A stretch of DNA of 64,000 nt from Zavarzinia compransoris (GTDB lineage: Bacteria; Pseudomonadota; Alphaproteobacteria; Zavarziniales; Zavarziniaceae), in NCBI RefSeq assembly GCF_003173055.1, contig NZ_QGLF01000003.1, positions 310,001-374,000 on the forward strand, in the 5' to 3' direction. The translations under genes and the position numbers were made by a program. The notes beneath the pieces were generated by a model. It made no database searches. It had not been told where the DNA came from and was given only the letters and a program-made list of their open reading frames with translations. Shown here piece after piece: positions 26,822 to 35,472 of this stretch; position 1 is the stretch's first letter, and each line of letters starts with the position of its first letter.

Positions 26822-27472
26822 ATGCACGCCCTGCCCCCGCTCGAACAGCCCGTCGAATGGCTGCTGCTGGTGCTCGACGGGGCGGGGATCTTCGTCTTCG
26901 CGGTTTCGGGCGCGGCACTGGCGCTGCGCGAGCGGCTGGACCTGTTCGGCGTGCTGCTGCTCGCCTTCGTCACCGCGCTGTTCGGGGGCATCCTGCGCGA
27001 TCTCCTGCTTGGGGCGACGCCGCCTGAAACCCTGACCTCGTGGCGGAATGCGGCGATCGCCCTTTCGGGCGGGATCTTCACCATCCTGGCGCGGAACGGC
27101 ATCGGCCGGCTGGCCAAGCCGGTGCGCCTGTTCGATGCCATCGGCCTTGGCCTCTTCGCCGCCGCCGGCACCGGCAAGGCGCTGGACTTCCAGGTCGATC
27201 CCCTGATGGCGCCGGCGGTCGGCATGGTGGTCGGGATCGGCGGCGGCATCCTGCGCGATCTGCTCGTCACCCGCACGCCCCTGGTGCTTCAGGCGGAAAT
27301 CTATGCGGTGGCGGCCCTGGCCGGGGGCTATGCCGTGGTCGCCGGGCAGGCCCTCGGCATCGCCGCCCAGCCGGCCATGATCGGGGGGGCCCTGCTCTGC
27401 CTGGGGCTTCGCCTGCTGGCGCTCTATCGCGGCTGGACCTTGTGGCAGCCGCCGGCGCCGCCCGGTCTTTGA
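26822..27472 (+). CDS. TRIC-type trimeric cation channel family protein (UPF0126)
   Basis: A 216-aa inner-membrane protein with about seven hydrophobic segments. It contains the duplicated glycine-rich unit of the TRIC/YadS family: FGGILRDLLLGATPPE (about residues 58-73) and GGGILRDLLVTRTPL. Eukaryotic and prokaryotic TRIC proteins form monovalent-cation channels; the bacterial role is less clear. It is followed after 7 bases by the first of two paralogous membrane proteins and may share its transcript. Confidence 0.9.
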   Translation: MHALPPLEQPVEWLLLVLDGAGIFVFAVSGAALALRERLDLFGVLLLAFVTALFGGILRDLLLGATPPETLTSWRNAAIALSGGIFTILARNGIGRLAKPVRLFDAIGLGLFAAAGTGKALDFQVDPLMAPAVGMVVGIGGGILRDLLVTRTPLVLQAEIYAVAALAGGYAVVAGQALGIAAQPAMIGGALLCLGLRLLALYRGWTLWQPPAPPGL

Positions 27473-27479
27473 GGGGGCC

Positions 27480-28295
27480 ATGCCCGATCTTTCCCGCATC
27501 GTCCTGCCGCGCCGCCCGCTCAGGGTCAGGCCGCCCGGCCTCGGGCTGCGCGGCATGATTCGCTTCCTGGCTGCGGTTCTCGCGATGGCGGGGCTGATGG
27601 CGGTCTTGTCCTGGTGGCTGCTGCCCGGCCTTGCCGCCGACCTCGCCAGCCGTGAGCGGGCGCGGCCGGCCCCGGCCGGCCGGCTGGTCGCAGGGCAATG
27701 TTCCGCCCGCCTGTTCCTGGTCAATTGCCATTTCGAGCTGGAAGCCCGGGGGCCGGCGGGCGCGATGGTCCGCGACCGCTCGTCGATCTTCTTCGTCGAC
27801 CTGCCCGACCGGGACTATGGGACCGCGGTCCTGGCCGATCCGGAGCGGCCGGGCCGCCTGCTGGCGTCGGTGGCCCTGACCGCGCTGTGGAACCGGCTCG
27901 GCACCTATGCCGCGGTCATGGCGCTGGTCGGGCTGATCGCCGCGATCGGCCTCTGGCGCATGGTCGAGGGCTGGGGCTACGGCCGGGGCATGATCCGCGC
28001 CTTCGCGGCCCAGCCGGCTCGCCCGGCCCTGCTGCGCCTCGCCCGGGGCAATCGCTGGGGCTGGCATGTCGCGGTGGCGGAAGGGGTCCTGCGCGACCGC
28101 ACGCGGTTCTGGGCCGTGCCCGGCAGTGCCGCCCCGATCGTCCTCGACCCCGGGCGGGGGCTGATCCTCGGGGTGACGCCGGACAATGTGCATTTCCTGC
28201 CGGTCGACCTTGCCGGCGCCTGGCCCGGCCTCGACGCGGCGGAACGGGCGGCGCTGCGGGCCAGCCTGGAGGCCGCCGGGGTCAAGCGCGCGTAA
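27480..28295 (+). CDS. Two-TM membrane protein of unknown function, copy 1
   Basis: A 271-aa protein I do not recognise. It begins MPDLSRIVLPRRPLRVRPPG, then has a transmembrane helix at about residues 26-48. The next ~90 residues are probably extracytoplasmic and carry two cysteines nine residues apart (GQCSARLFLVNCHFE). A second helix lies near 142-162. The C-terminal domain contains GLILGVTPDNVHFLPVDL. All of these features recur in the next gene, so the two are tandem paralogues. A TRIC-type gene lies 7 bases upstream. Confidence 0.75.
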   Translation: MPDLSRIVLPRRPLRVRPPGLGLRGMIRFLAAVLAMAGLMAVLSWWLLPGLAADLASRERARPAPAGRLVAGQCSARLFLVNCHFELEARGPAGAMVRDRSSIFFVDLPDRDYGTAVLADPERPGRLLASVALTALWNRLGTYAAVMALVGLIAAIGLWRMVEGWGYGRGMIRAFAAQPARPALLRLARGNRWGWHVAVAEGVLRDRTRFWAVPGSAAPIVLDPGRGLILGVTPDNVHFLPVDLAGAWPGLDAAERAALRASLEAAGVKRA

Positions 28296-28372
28296 ACCAT
28301 GCCCGGGGCTGCCGCCGGAATACAAACGATGGTATATTGTCCCGTCGGTCCCGCGTCCTCAGGGGTGTATTC

Positions 28373-29182
28373 ATGATCAATCTGTCGCGTATCGTCTTGC
28401 CGCGCCGGCCGCTGGAGGTGCGCCCGCCCGGGCTGGACGGGCGCGGCGCGGCAAAGATCGCAGTGGTGATCGTGCTTCTCCTCTCCTTCGCCGTCGGGGT
28501 GGCGGTGGCGTTCGGTCCCGAACTGGCCCGCGACGCGGCCGCGGATCCCGCGCGCTGGCGGCCGGCCCCGGAGGGCCGGATGGAGGAAGGCCGGTGCCGG
28601 AGCTATCTCTTCGTCATCCATTGCCACATGACTCTCTCGGCCCGGCAGGCGGACGGCACCCGGATCGAAAACGGGTCGCAGCTCCTCTTCTTCGACTGGC
28701 CGCGCCAGGACTATGAATTCCGGGTCGTGGCCGATCCGCTGCGCGGGGACCGTCTCGGCACCACCCTCGGCTTCGAGCGGCTGGCCGACCGCGGCCTGAC
28801 CCTTGGCGGCCTCGTCGGGCTTTGCGTCCTCGGCAGTATCGCCGGCGTCTGGAAGTCGCTTCGGGCCTTCGCCTATGGCCGGGGCCTGCGCCAGGCCTTC
28901 CGCCAGCAGCCGGCCCAGGCGGTGGCGCTGCGCCTTGTCCATGCCTCGCGCTATGGCTGGCGGGTGGAGGAGGGCGGCCTGTTCCGCCGCGCCGGCAAGC
29001 GCGATTGGGCCGTGCCCCGGCAGGCAAGGCCGATCGTGCTCGATGCCCGGGACAAGCTGATCCTGGGGGTGACGCCGGACGGCGTCCACCTGCTGCCGGT
29101 CGACGTCGAGGGGCGCTGGCTGGGCCTGACCCGCGAGGAAGCCCAGGTCCTGCACGCCAGCGTCGTCGTCGCGCAAGGCTGA
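28373..29182 (+). CDS. Two-TM membrane protein of unknown function, copy 2
   Basis: A 269-aa paralogue of the previous gene. It shares the N-terminal LSRIVLPRRPLEVRPPGL, one transmembrane helix (about 27-50), a conserved Cys pair with the same spacing (GRCRSYLFVIHCHM), a second helix near 142-160 and the C-terminal KLILGVTPDGVHLLPVDVEG. The conserved cysteines could form a disulphide outside the cytoplasm. The start is the ATG at 28373, which restores the paralogous N-terminus; an upstream in-frame extension overlaps copy 1. The 77-base gap may hold a promoter. The function is unknown. Confidence 0.78.
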   Translation: MINLSRIVLPRRPLEVRPPGLDGRGAAKIAVVIVLLLSFAVGVAVAFGPELARDAAADPARWRPAPEGRMEEGRCRSYLFVIHCHMTLSARQADGTRIENGSQLLFFDWPRQDYEFRVVADPLRGDRLGTTLGFERLADRGLTLGGLVGLCVLGSIAGVWKSLRAFAYGRGLRQAFRQQPAQAVALRLVHASRYGWRVEEGGLFRRAGKRDWAVPRQARPIVLDARDKLILGVTPDGVHLLPVDVEGRWLGLTREEAQVLHASVVVAQG

Positions 29183-29308
29183 CCCGGGCCGGGCCACAAA
29201 GCTGCGGCTTTCGACGCACTGCACCCTTGACCTCCCACCCCCCGGACGCGGTAGAACCCGCCAAGGTTCGGTAATCGCGTGCAAGACAGAAAACAGAGGA
29301 GAGCAAGC

Positions 29309-30193
29309 ATGTCCATCCGCTTCGACAATCGCGTCGCCATCGTCACCGGCGCGGGCGGCGGTCTCGGCCGCAGCCATGCTTTGGCGCTGGCCGCGCGCGG
29401 CGCCAAGGTCGTGGTCAACGACCTGGGCGGCGCCGTCGACGGTTCCGGTTCCTCGGCGGGCGCCGCGCAGCGCGTCGTCGACGAGATCAAGGCCCTGGGC
29501 GGCGAAGCGGTGGCCGACACCAATTCGGTCTCGACCGCGGAAACCGCCGAAGCCCTGGTGAAGACCGCGATCGACACTTTCGGCAAGCTCGACATCGTCA
29601 TCAACAATGCCGGCATCCTGCGCGACAAGAGCTTCGCCAAGGGCGAACTGGCCGATTTCCGCCTGGTGCTGGAAGTCCACCTGCTCGGCTCGGTCTATGT
29701 CACCAAGGCCGCCTGGCCGCATCTTCAGGCCAACAACTACGGCCGCGTGGTCATGACCTCGTCCGCCTCGGGCCTCTACGGCAACTTCGGCCAGGCCAAC
29801 TACGGTTCGGCCAAGCTCGGCCTCGTCGGCCTGATGAACACGCTGAAGCTGGAAGGCCAGAAGAACGACATCCGCGTGAACACGATCGCGCCGGTCGCCG
29901 CCACCCGCATGACCGAGAACCTGCTGCCGCCGGCGGTACTCGAAACCCTGAAGCCGGAACTGGTGACCTCGGGCGTGCTGCACCTGGTGCAGGAAAACAG
30001 CCCGAACGGCGCCATTCTCGAAGCCGGCGCCGGCTATTACTCGCTGGTCCAGATCGTCGAGGGCACGGGCGTGAAGCTGGGCGCCGAGGCGACGGCGGAA
30101 GACGTGGCCGCCGCCTGGGACAAGATCGCCGACATGAGCAAGGCGACCCCCGCCTTCTCGTCGAACGAAAAGCTGGCGACCATCTTCGCCTGA
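29309..30193 (+). CDS. MFE-2-type (3R)-hydroxyacyl-CoA dehydrogenase (SDR)
   Basis: A 294-aa SDR similar to the dehydrogenase part of peroxisomal multifunctional enzyme 2. The N-terminal cofactor motif is TGAGGGLGRSHALALAARGA, with the typical VVVNDLGGAVDGSG insertion. The catalytic Ser-Tyr-Lys is in VVMTSSASGLYGNFGQANYG and YGSAKLG. The C-terminal extension includes the RPxA-like region APVAATRMTENLLPP. It probably oxidises 3-hydroxyacyl-CoA in fatty-acid breakdown. A GAGGAGAG ribosome-binding site precedes the ATG at 29309. It is convergent with the matB gene. Confidence 0.85.
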   Translation: MSIRFDNRVAIVTGAGGGLGRSHALALAARGAKVVVNDLGGAVDGSGSSAGAAQRVVDEIKALGGEAVADTNSVSTAETAEALVKTAIDTFGKLDIVINNAGILRDKSFAKGELADFRLVLEVHLLGSVYVTKAAWPHLQANNYGRVVMTSSASGLYGNFGQANYGSAKLGLVGLMNTLKLEGQKNDIRVNTIAPVAATRMTENLLPPAVLETLKPELVTSGVLHLVQENSPNGAILEAGAGYYSLVQIVEGTGVKLGAEATAEDVAAAWDKIADMSKATPAFSSNEKLATIFA

Positions 30194-30207
30194 TCAATCA
30201 AGGGCGG

Positions 30208-30229
30208 GCGAGGGGGATCCCCCTCGCCC
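30208..30229. terminator. Palindromic hairpin between convergent genes
   Basis: GGCGAGGGGGATCCCCCTCGCC is a perfect 22-base palindrome between two convergent genes. It lacks a T tract, so it may end transcription weakly or in both directions. Confidence 0.55.
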
Positions 30230-30238
30230 CTCTGCCGT

Positions 30239-31756
30239 CTACCGGGCGTAGAGATCCCGGTACCGGTCGCGCAGCAGGTTCTTCTGCACCTTGCCCATGG
30301 TGTTGCGCGGCAAATCCTCGACGAAGAGCACCGCTTTCGGCTGCTTGAATTTCGCCAGCCGGTCCTCGAGGGCGGCAAGCACGGCGGCCTCGTCGGTCGC
30401 GGCACCCTTTTCCCGCACCGCCACGGCGGTCACGCCCTCGCCCAGGTCCGGGTGGGGCAGGCCGATCACGGCACTTTCGACGATGCCGGGCAGGCGGTCG
30501 ATCTCGCCCTCCACTTCCTTCGGATAGACGTTCAGGCCGCCGCTGATCACCAGGTCCTTGCCCCGGCCGACGATCTGGACATAGCCCCGCTCGTCGATCA
30601 GGCCCAGGTCGCCGGTGATGAAGAAACCGTCCGCGCGGAATTCCGCCGCGGTCTTTTCCGGCATGCGCCAATAGCCCTGGAAGACATTGGGGCCCTTGAC
30701 CTCGATCATGCCGATGGTGCCGGCGGGGAGGGGCGCGCCGCTCTCAGGGTCGGCGATGCGCAAGCCGACGCCGGGCAGGGGAAAGCCCACGGTGCCGGGC
30801 CGGCGCTCGCCGTCATAGGGGTTCGAGGTGTTCATGTTGGTTTCGGTCATGCCGTAGCGCTCGAGGATGGCATGGCCGGTCTTCGCCTCGAAGGCGCGGT
30901 GGGTCTCGGCCAGCAGGGGGGCGGAGCCCGAAATGAACAGGCGCATCCCCGCCGTCGCCGCCCGGCTCAGCCCGGGATGGCCGGCAAGGCGGACATAGAA
31001 GGTCGGCACCCCCATCAGGCAGGTGGCGGTCTTCATCAGGGCCAGCACCTCGTCCGCATCGAATTTCGGCAGGAAGTAGAGGGCGGCCCCCGCCATCAGG
31101 ACGACATTGGTGGCGACGAACAGGCCATGGGTATGGAAGATCGGCAAGGCGTGGATCAGCACGTCGCCGTCGCCGAAGCGCCAATAGTCGACCAGGGTCT
31201 CGGCATTGGAGGCGAGATTGGCGTGGGAGAGCATCGCCCCTTTCGAGCGCCCGGTGGTGCCGGAGGTATAGAGGATGGCGGCAAGATCGTCCGCCCCGCG
31301 CGGGACATCAGTGAAGGTGGCGGGGGCGCCGGCGGCCAGGGCGGCCAGACTGCCGTCGCCCTTCGTGCCCAGGGTCTCGCAGCGCGCGCCCAGCCCTTCC
31401 GCCAGCGGGCGCAGGGCGGCGTCCTTGCCGGGGTCGACGACCACGAGGCGGGGTTCGGCATCGCCGATGAAATAGGCCAGCTCGCTGGCGGTATAGCCGG
31501 TATTGAGGGGCAGGAAGACGGCCCCCGCCCGGACGCAGGCGAGATAGAGGAAGAGGGCATCGATACTTTTCTCGACCTGGACCGCCACCCGGTCGCCCGG
31601 CACCACGCCAAGGCCGGCAAGGGCATGGGCGAAGCGCGCCGACCGGTCCAGCAGGTCGCCATAGGTGACGGGTGCGGTGCCGCCGTGGCCGAGGACGAAG
31701 GGCCGGCCGCGGTCGCCGGCCCGGGCGGTCAGGCGGTCGAACAGGTGATTGCTCAT
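30239..31756 (-). CDS. matB: Malonyl-CoA synthetase
   Basis: A 505-aa acyl-adenylate-forming enzyme that makes malonyl-CoA from malonate, ATP and CoA. The AMP-binding motif is ILYTSGTTGRSKGAMLSHAN (about residues 156-175), followed by LERYGMTETNMNTSNPYDG and GDLGLIDERGYVQIVGRGKD. The catalytic Lys is in LPRNTMGKVQKNLLRDRY. Adjacent malonyl-CoA decarboxylase, with ATGA overlap, favours malonate as substrate over other short acids. No MatC transporter or MatR regulator is next to it. The start is the ATG at 31756; the frame is open further upstream inside matA. Confidence 0.93.
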   Translation of the reverse strand: MSNHLFDRLTARAGDRGRPFVLGHGGTAPVTYGDLLDRSARFAHALAGLGVVPGDRVAVQVEKSIDALFLYLACVRAGAVFLPLNTGYTASELAYFIGDAEPRLVVVDPGKDAALRPLAEGLGARCETLGTKGDGSLAALAAGAPATFTDVPRGADDLAAILYTSGTTGRSKGAMLSHANLASNAETLVDYWRFGDGDVLIHALPIFHTHGLFVATNVVLMAGAALYFLPKFDADEVLALMKTATCLMGVPTFYVRLAGHPGLSRAATAGMRLFISGSAPLLAETHRAFEAKTGHAILERYGMTETNMNTSNPYDGERRPGTVGFPLPGVGLRIADPESGAPLPAGTIGMIEVKGPNVFQGYWRMPEKTAAEFRADGFFITGDLGLIDERGYVQIVGRGKDLVISGGLNVYPKEVEGEIDRLPGIVESAVIGLPHPDLGEGVTAVAVREKGAATDEAAVLAALEDRLAKFKQPKAVLFVEDLPRNTMGKVQKNLLRDRYRDLYAR

Positions 31757-33195
31757 GATCTCGCTTCCTTTTCGCGCCCCTCGCCCCGGGTGCGGGAAAA
31801 GCCGCCGATGCGGAACCGCCCGCCGCCCTGGGCCGGGGCCGGGGTGTCGGGGGCGGCCAGCAGGGCGTGGACGGCGGGGGCGGCGACCACCTCGCCCCGG
31901 GTCGCCAGGGCTTCGTGGTTCGCCTCGATATGGTCGAGGTCGTAGAGGTAATTGACCATGACGCCATAGGACTGGCGCATGCCGTTGGTCGAGCGGTCGC
32001 CCAGGGGATGGATCGCCTCGAGCCTGGCGCCATTGCCGAGGTGGAAGCGCGCCACCGGATCGATCACCCGCCCGTCGCGCGTGCGGGCGCGCAGCATGTA
32101 ATGGGCGGTGACCCGGGCCAGCACCGCATTCACCGATTCGGCCAGGGCCGGCGACAATGTCCAGTCGGCCCGGTCCAGGGCCTGAAGCACCATGCGGTCG
32201 GCGCTGGTCAGGAAATCGGACCGCTCGCCCTCGTCGGCGCGCATTTCCTTCAGCCAGCGGCTGAACCCCGGCACCGGCGACAGGGTGACGAAAGTGGTGA
32301 CGCCCGGCAGTTCGCGGCGCAGGTCCTCGACCACCTGCTTGATCAGGAAATTGCCGAAGGAAATGCCGCGCAAGCCCTCCTGGCAATTGGAGATCGAATA
32401 GAAGACGGCGGTGGTCGCCGCCTTGGGGTCGATGGCATCGCGGCCTTCAGCCAGCACGCCCTGGATATTGCCGGGAATGGCGCCGGCCAGCGCGACCTCG
32501 ACGAAGATCAGCGGATCGTCGACCAGCTGCGGGTGGAAGAAGGCATAGAGCCGGCGGTCCGGCGGCGCCAGCCGGCGCCTGAGGTCGTTCCAGTCGTGGA
32601 TCTGGTGCACCGCCTCATAGGCGATGATGCGTTCGAGGATATTGGCCGGGGTCGACCAGTCGATCCGCTCCAGCACCAGGAAGCCGCGGTTGAACCAGCT
32701 GGCGAAGAGGTGGGCGAAATCGTCGTCCAGCGCCTCCAGGGCCGCATCGCCGCGCTTGATGCCCAGCAGGTGCTCGCGCATGCGCACCAGGGTGGCGATG
32801 CCGCCGGGGGCGAGGTTCAGCCGGCGCAGCACGTCCTGGCGCCGGGGTTCGGCGGCGCGATGCAGGGCGGCCTGGGTGGCGAGGCCCGGATCGGCCTTAT
32901 AGTCGGCGATCGCCTTGTCCAGCCGGTCGGCCCGGGGGCCATAGGATTCCGCCAGCAGCGTGAAGAAATCGCGCTTCTGCCCGTCGTCGACGGCCTGCCA
33001 GGCCTCCAGGATCTCCCGCGCCCGGGCAACGCCCGACGCCTCGCCCCGGCCGGACAGCAGGGCATCGACCAGGGCGGCGAAATCGGGCCGGAACTGCGCC
33101 GGCAGGGCGAGCGTCGCCTCCCGCCCCGTGAACCAGTGCCGGCCCCGGCGCGAAATCGTGTCCATCATGTTGCGGAAGAAATCCGTGGTACTCAT
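31753..33195 (-). CDS. matA: Malonyl-CoA decarboxylase
   Basis: A 480-aa malonyl-CoA decarboxylase producing acetyl-CoA and CO2. Conserved blocks include FHPQLVDDPLIFVEVALAG, FYSISNCQEGLRGISFGNFL, VTLSPVPGFSRWL and ARFHLGNGARLEAIHPLGDR followed by the GMRQSYGVMVNYLYDL segment. The gene is upstream of matB in one operon and together they convert malonate to acetyl-CoA. The ATG at 33195 gives the family N-terminus; upstream codons in frame are low-complexity. The C-terminus has a nonconserved Gly/Pro-rich tail. Confidence 0.94.
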   Translation of the reverse strand: MSTTDFFRNMMDTISRRGRHWFTGREATLALPAQFRPDFAALVDALLSGRGEASGVARAREILEAWQAVDDGQKRDFFTLLAESYGPRADRLDKAIADYKADPGLATQAALHRAAEPRRQDVLRRLNLAPGGIATLVRMREHLLGIKRGDAALEALDDDFAHLFASWFNRGFLVLERIDWSTPANILERIIAYEAVHQIHDWNDLRRRLAPPDRRLYAFFHPQLVDDPLIFVEVALAGAIPGNIQGVLAEGRDAIDPKAATTAVFYSISNCQEGLRGISFGNFLIKQVVEDLRRELPGVTTFVTLSPVPGFSRWLKEMRADEGERSDFLTSADRMVLQALDRADWTLSPALAESVNAVLARVTAHYMLRARTRDGRVIDPVARFHLGNGARLEAIHPLGDRSTNGMRQSYGVMVNYLYDLDHIEANHEALATRGEVVAAPAVHALLAAPDTPAPAQGGGRFRIGGFSRTRGEGREKEARS

Positions 33196-33250
33196 GGCGG
33201 TCTCCATCAACGACGTCGGCGGCCCCGCCCGAACTGTCGGCGAAGACGGG

Positions 33251-33278
33251 CGGCAGCACAATGCCGGCAGCACAATGC
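33251..33278. repeat. 14-bp tandem direct repeat, two copies
   Basis: CGGCAGCACAATGC is repeated perfectly head to tail at 33251-33264 and 33265-33278, in the divergent region between matA and lolA. It may be a regulator site or simple duplication. Confidence 0.75.
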
Positions 33279-33349
33279 TGGGCGGCGGGCTCGGCCTGCG
33301 GCGGCATTCGGCCTTGCTTTGGCCTTGTTGCTGAACCACTGTCGCGGCC

Positions 33350-34027
33350 ATGCCGAAGACCGTGTTTCGACCCGACCGCCGCCAGATGCTCGGCCTCGCC
33401 CTTGGGGCGGCCGGCCTGTCCCTGTTCGCCCGCCTGTCCCTGTTCGCCCGGCCAAGCCTTGCCGCCGCCCTGAGCGACCGGGACAAGGCCGATATCGCCC
33501 GGGTGGAAGCCCTGTTCAACGGCATCCGGACGCTGGAGGCGCGCTTCACCCAGGTCGATTCGAACGGCGGCTTCGCCGAGGGCAAGCTGATGCTGCGCCG
33601 GCCCGGCCGCCTGCGCTTCGAATATGCCCCGCCGACGCCCCTGCTGATCGTCGCCGACGGCACCTGGCTGGTCGTCTACGACACGGAGATCAAGCAGGTC
33701 GACCGCTATCCCCTGGGGCGGACGCCGATCGGCGTGCTCGTCCGCGACAAGGTGAAGTTCGACGACGGCCTGGAGGTGACCGAGGTGCTGCGCGACGCCC
33801 AGGCCTTCGCGGTATCGGTGGTCGCGCCCGAGCACCGGGACGACGGCAAGCTGACCCTGGTCTTCACCGAGAATCCCTTCGAATTCCGCCAGTGGCAGGT
33901 GCTGGACGCCCAGGGTATCAATACGGTGGTGACGCTGGAGGACATCCGCCAGGACGTCACCTTCGAGAACAAGCTCTTCACCTTCGCCGATCCCCCGGGG
34001 GTGACGGGTAACCGCCACGATCGCTGA
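33350..34027 (+). CDS. lolA: LolA-like outer-membrane lipoprotein carrier
   Basis: A 225-aa periplasmic carrier of the LolA family, which ferries lipoproteins from LolCDE to the outer membrane. Family features are LEARFTQVDSNGGFAEGKLM, RRPGRLRFEYAPPTPLLIVA and the DGTWLVVYD strand. The N-terminus contains DRRQMLGLALGAAGLSLFA, a twin-arginine-like signal rather than a usual Sec signal. The gene is monocistronic and divergent from matA. Insertion of a repeated FARLSLFARPSL segment in the signal region is also seen. Confidence 0.9.
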   Translation: MPKTVFRPDRRQMLGLALGAAGLSLFARLSLFARPSLAAALSDRDKADIARVEALFNGIRTLEARFTQVDSNGGFAEGKLMLRRPGRLRFEYAPPTPLLIVADGTWLVVYDTEIKQVDRYPLGRTPIGVLVRDKVKFDDGLEVTEVLRDAQAFAVSVVAPEHRDDGKLTLVFTENPFEFRQWQVLDAQGINTVVTLEDIRQDVTFENKLFTFADPPGVTGNRHDR

Positions 34028-34117
34028 CGCCGGATTTTATGGCGCGGGCGGCGGGTCGCTGATGCAATCGGCGGCGCGGCCCGGCACAATGGGCGCCTCA
34101 TTGCCCAAAAGGAATTT

Positions 34118-35464
34118 ATGGTCATGTCGCAGCTCGATGTCTGGCTTCGCGAAAGGCACATCACCGAGGTCGAATGCCTGGTGCCGGATATCTCCGGGGT
34201 CGCCCGGGGCAAGATCCTGCCCACCTCCAAGTTCCTGAAGAGCCAGACCGACAATTCCCTGCGCCTGCCGGAATCGATCTTCTCGCAGACCGTGACCGGC
34301 GAATTCGTCGATTCGGAAGTGACCGACCCGACCGAGCCGGACGTGGTGCTGAAGCCCGACCCGGACACGCTGTCGATCGTGCCCTGGTACGACGATCCGA
34401 CCGCCCAGGTGATCAACGACTGCGTCTATCGCGACGGGCGGCCGGTGCCGATCGCGCCGCGCCAGGTGCTGCGCCGGGTGATCGACCTCTATGCCGCCAA
34501 GGGCTGGAAGGCGATCGTCGCCCCCGAGTTGGAATTCTATCTCTGCGCCAAGAACGTCGATCCCGACTATCCCCTGCAGCCGCCGATCGGCCGCTCGGGC
34601 CGGGCGGAGACGGGCAGCCAGTCCTACGGTATCGACGCGGTCAATGAATTCGACCCGATCTTCGAGGATGTCTATCAGTTCTGCGAGGCCCAGGAACTCG
34701 ACGTCGACACCCTGATCCACGAGGCCGGCCGCGCCCAGTGCGAGATCAACTTCAACCACGCCGACCCCATGTCGATGGCCGACCAGGCCTTCATGTTCAA
34801 GCGCACCGTGCGCCAGGCGGCGATGCGCCACGGCGTCTATGCCACCTTCATGGCCAAGCCCTATTCCGACGAGCCGGGCAGCGCCATGCACCTGCACCAG
34901 TCGGTGGTCGACATCAAGACCGGGCGCAACCTGTTCTCGGACGACGAGGGCAACGACACGGCGCTTTTCCGCGCCCATATCGCCGGCTTGCAGAAACACC
35001 TGCCGGCGGCCATGCCGCTGATCGCGCCCAACGTGAATTCCTATCGCCGGCTGACCCGCTTCATGTCGGCGCCGATCAACCTGCATTGGGCGCGCGAGAA
35101 CCGCACCGCCGGCCTGCGCGTGCCGGAATCGGGGCCCGAGGCGCGCCGGGTCGAGAACCGGGTGCCGGGGGCGGATGCGAATCCCTATCTCGTCATCGCG
35201 GCTTCACTGGCCTGCGGCTATATCGGCATGGTAAATGAGTTGGAGCCGACCGACCCGATCGTCGGCAGTGCTTACAGCCGCAAATTTGCCCTGCCCCGCT
35301 ACCTCCCCGATGCCCTGAACAAGCTGAAGGGCGCCGGAGACCTGAGCGAGGTTCTGGGCGAGGAATTCGTCACCCTGCTCATGGAAGTGAAGCAGGCGGA
35401 ACATGATGCCTATCAACAGGTGATCTCGGCATGGGAACGCGAACATCTACTGCTGAACGTCTAG
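34118..35464 (+). CDS. Glutamine synthetase family protein, PuuA-like
   Basis: A 448-aa glutamine-synthetase-fold ligase closest in feel to gamma-glutamylputrescine synthetase and related type III enzymes. It has the N-terminal GS beta-grasp (LVPDISGVARGKILPTSKFL), ELEFYLC, the ATP-binding SGAM-like region PGSAMHLHQSV, and the C-terminal NRTAGLRVPESGPEARRVEN with GADANPYLVIAASLACGYIG. The adenylylation Tyr region of GlnA is missing. It could link to the polyamine transporter 25 kb away, but co-regulation is not shown. The pyrF gene starts just past its end. Confidence 0.85.
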   Translation: MVMSQLDVWLRERHITEVECLVPDISGVARGKILPTSKFLKSQTDNSLRLPESIFSQTVTGEFVDSEVTDPTEPDVVLKPDPDTLSIVPWYDDPTAQVINDCVYRDGRPVPIAPRQVLRRVIDLYAAKGWKAIVAPELEFYLCAKNVDPDYPLQPPIGRSGRAETGSQSYGIDAVNEFDPIFEDVYQFCEAQELDVDTLIHEAGRAQCEINFNHADPMSMADQAFMFKRTVRQAAMRHGVYATFMAKPYSDEPGSAMHLHQSVVDIKTGRNLFSDDEGNDTALFRAHIAGLQKHLPAAMPLIAPNVNSYRRLTRFMSAPINLHWARENRTAGLRVPESGPEARRVENRVPGADANPYLVIAASLACGYIGMVNELEPTDPIVGSAYSRKFALPRYLPDALNKLKGAGDLSEVLGEEFVTLLMEVKQAEHDAYQQVISAWEREHLLLNV

Positions 35465-35472
35465 GGCCGGCC

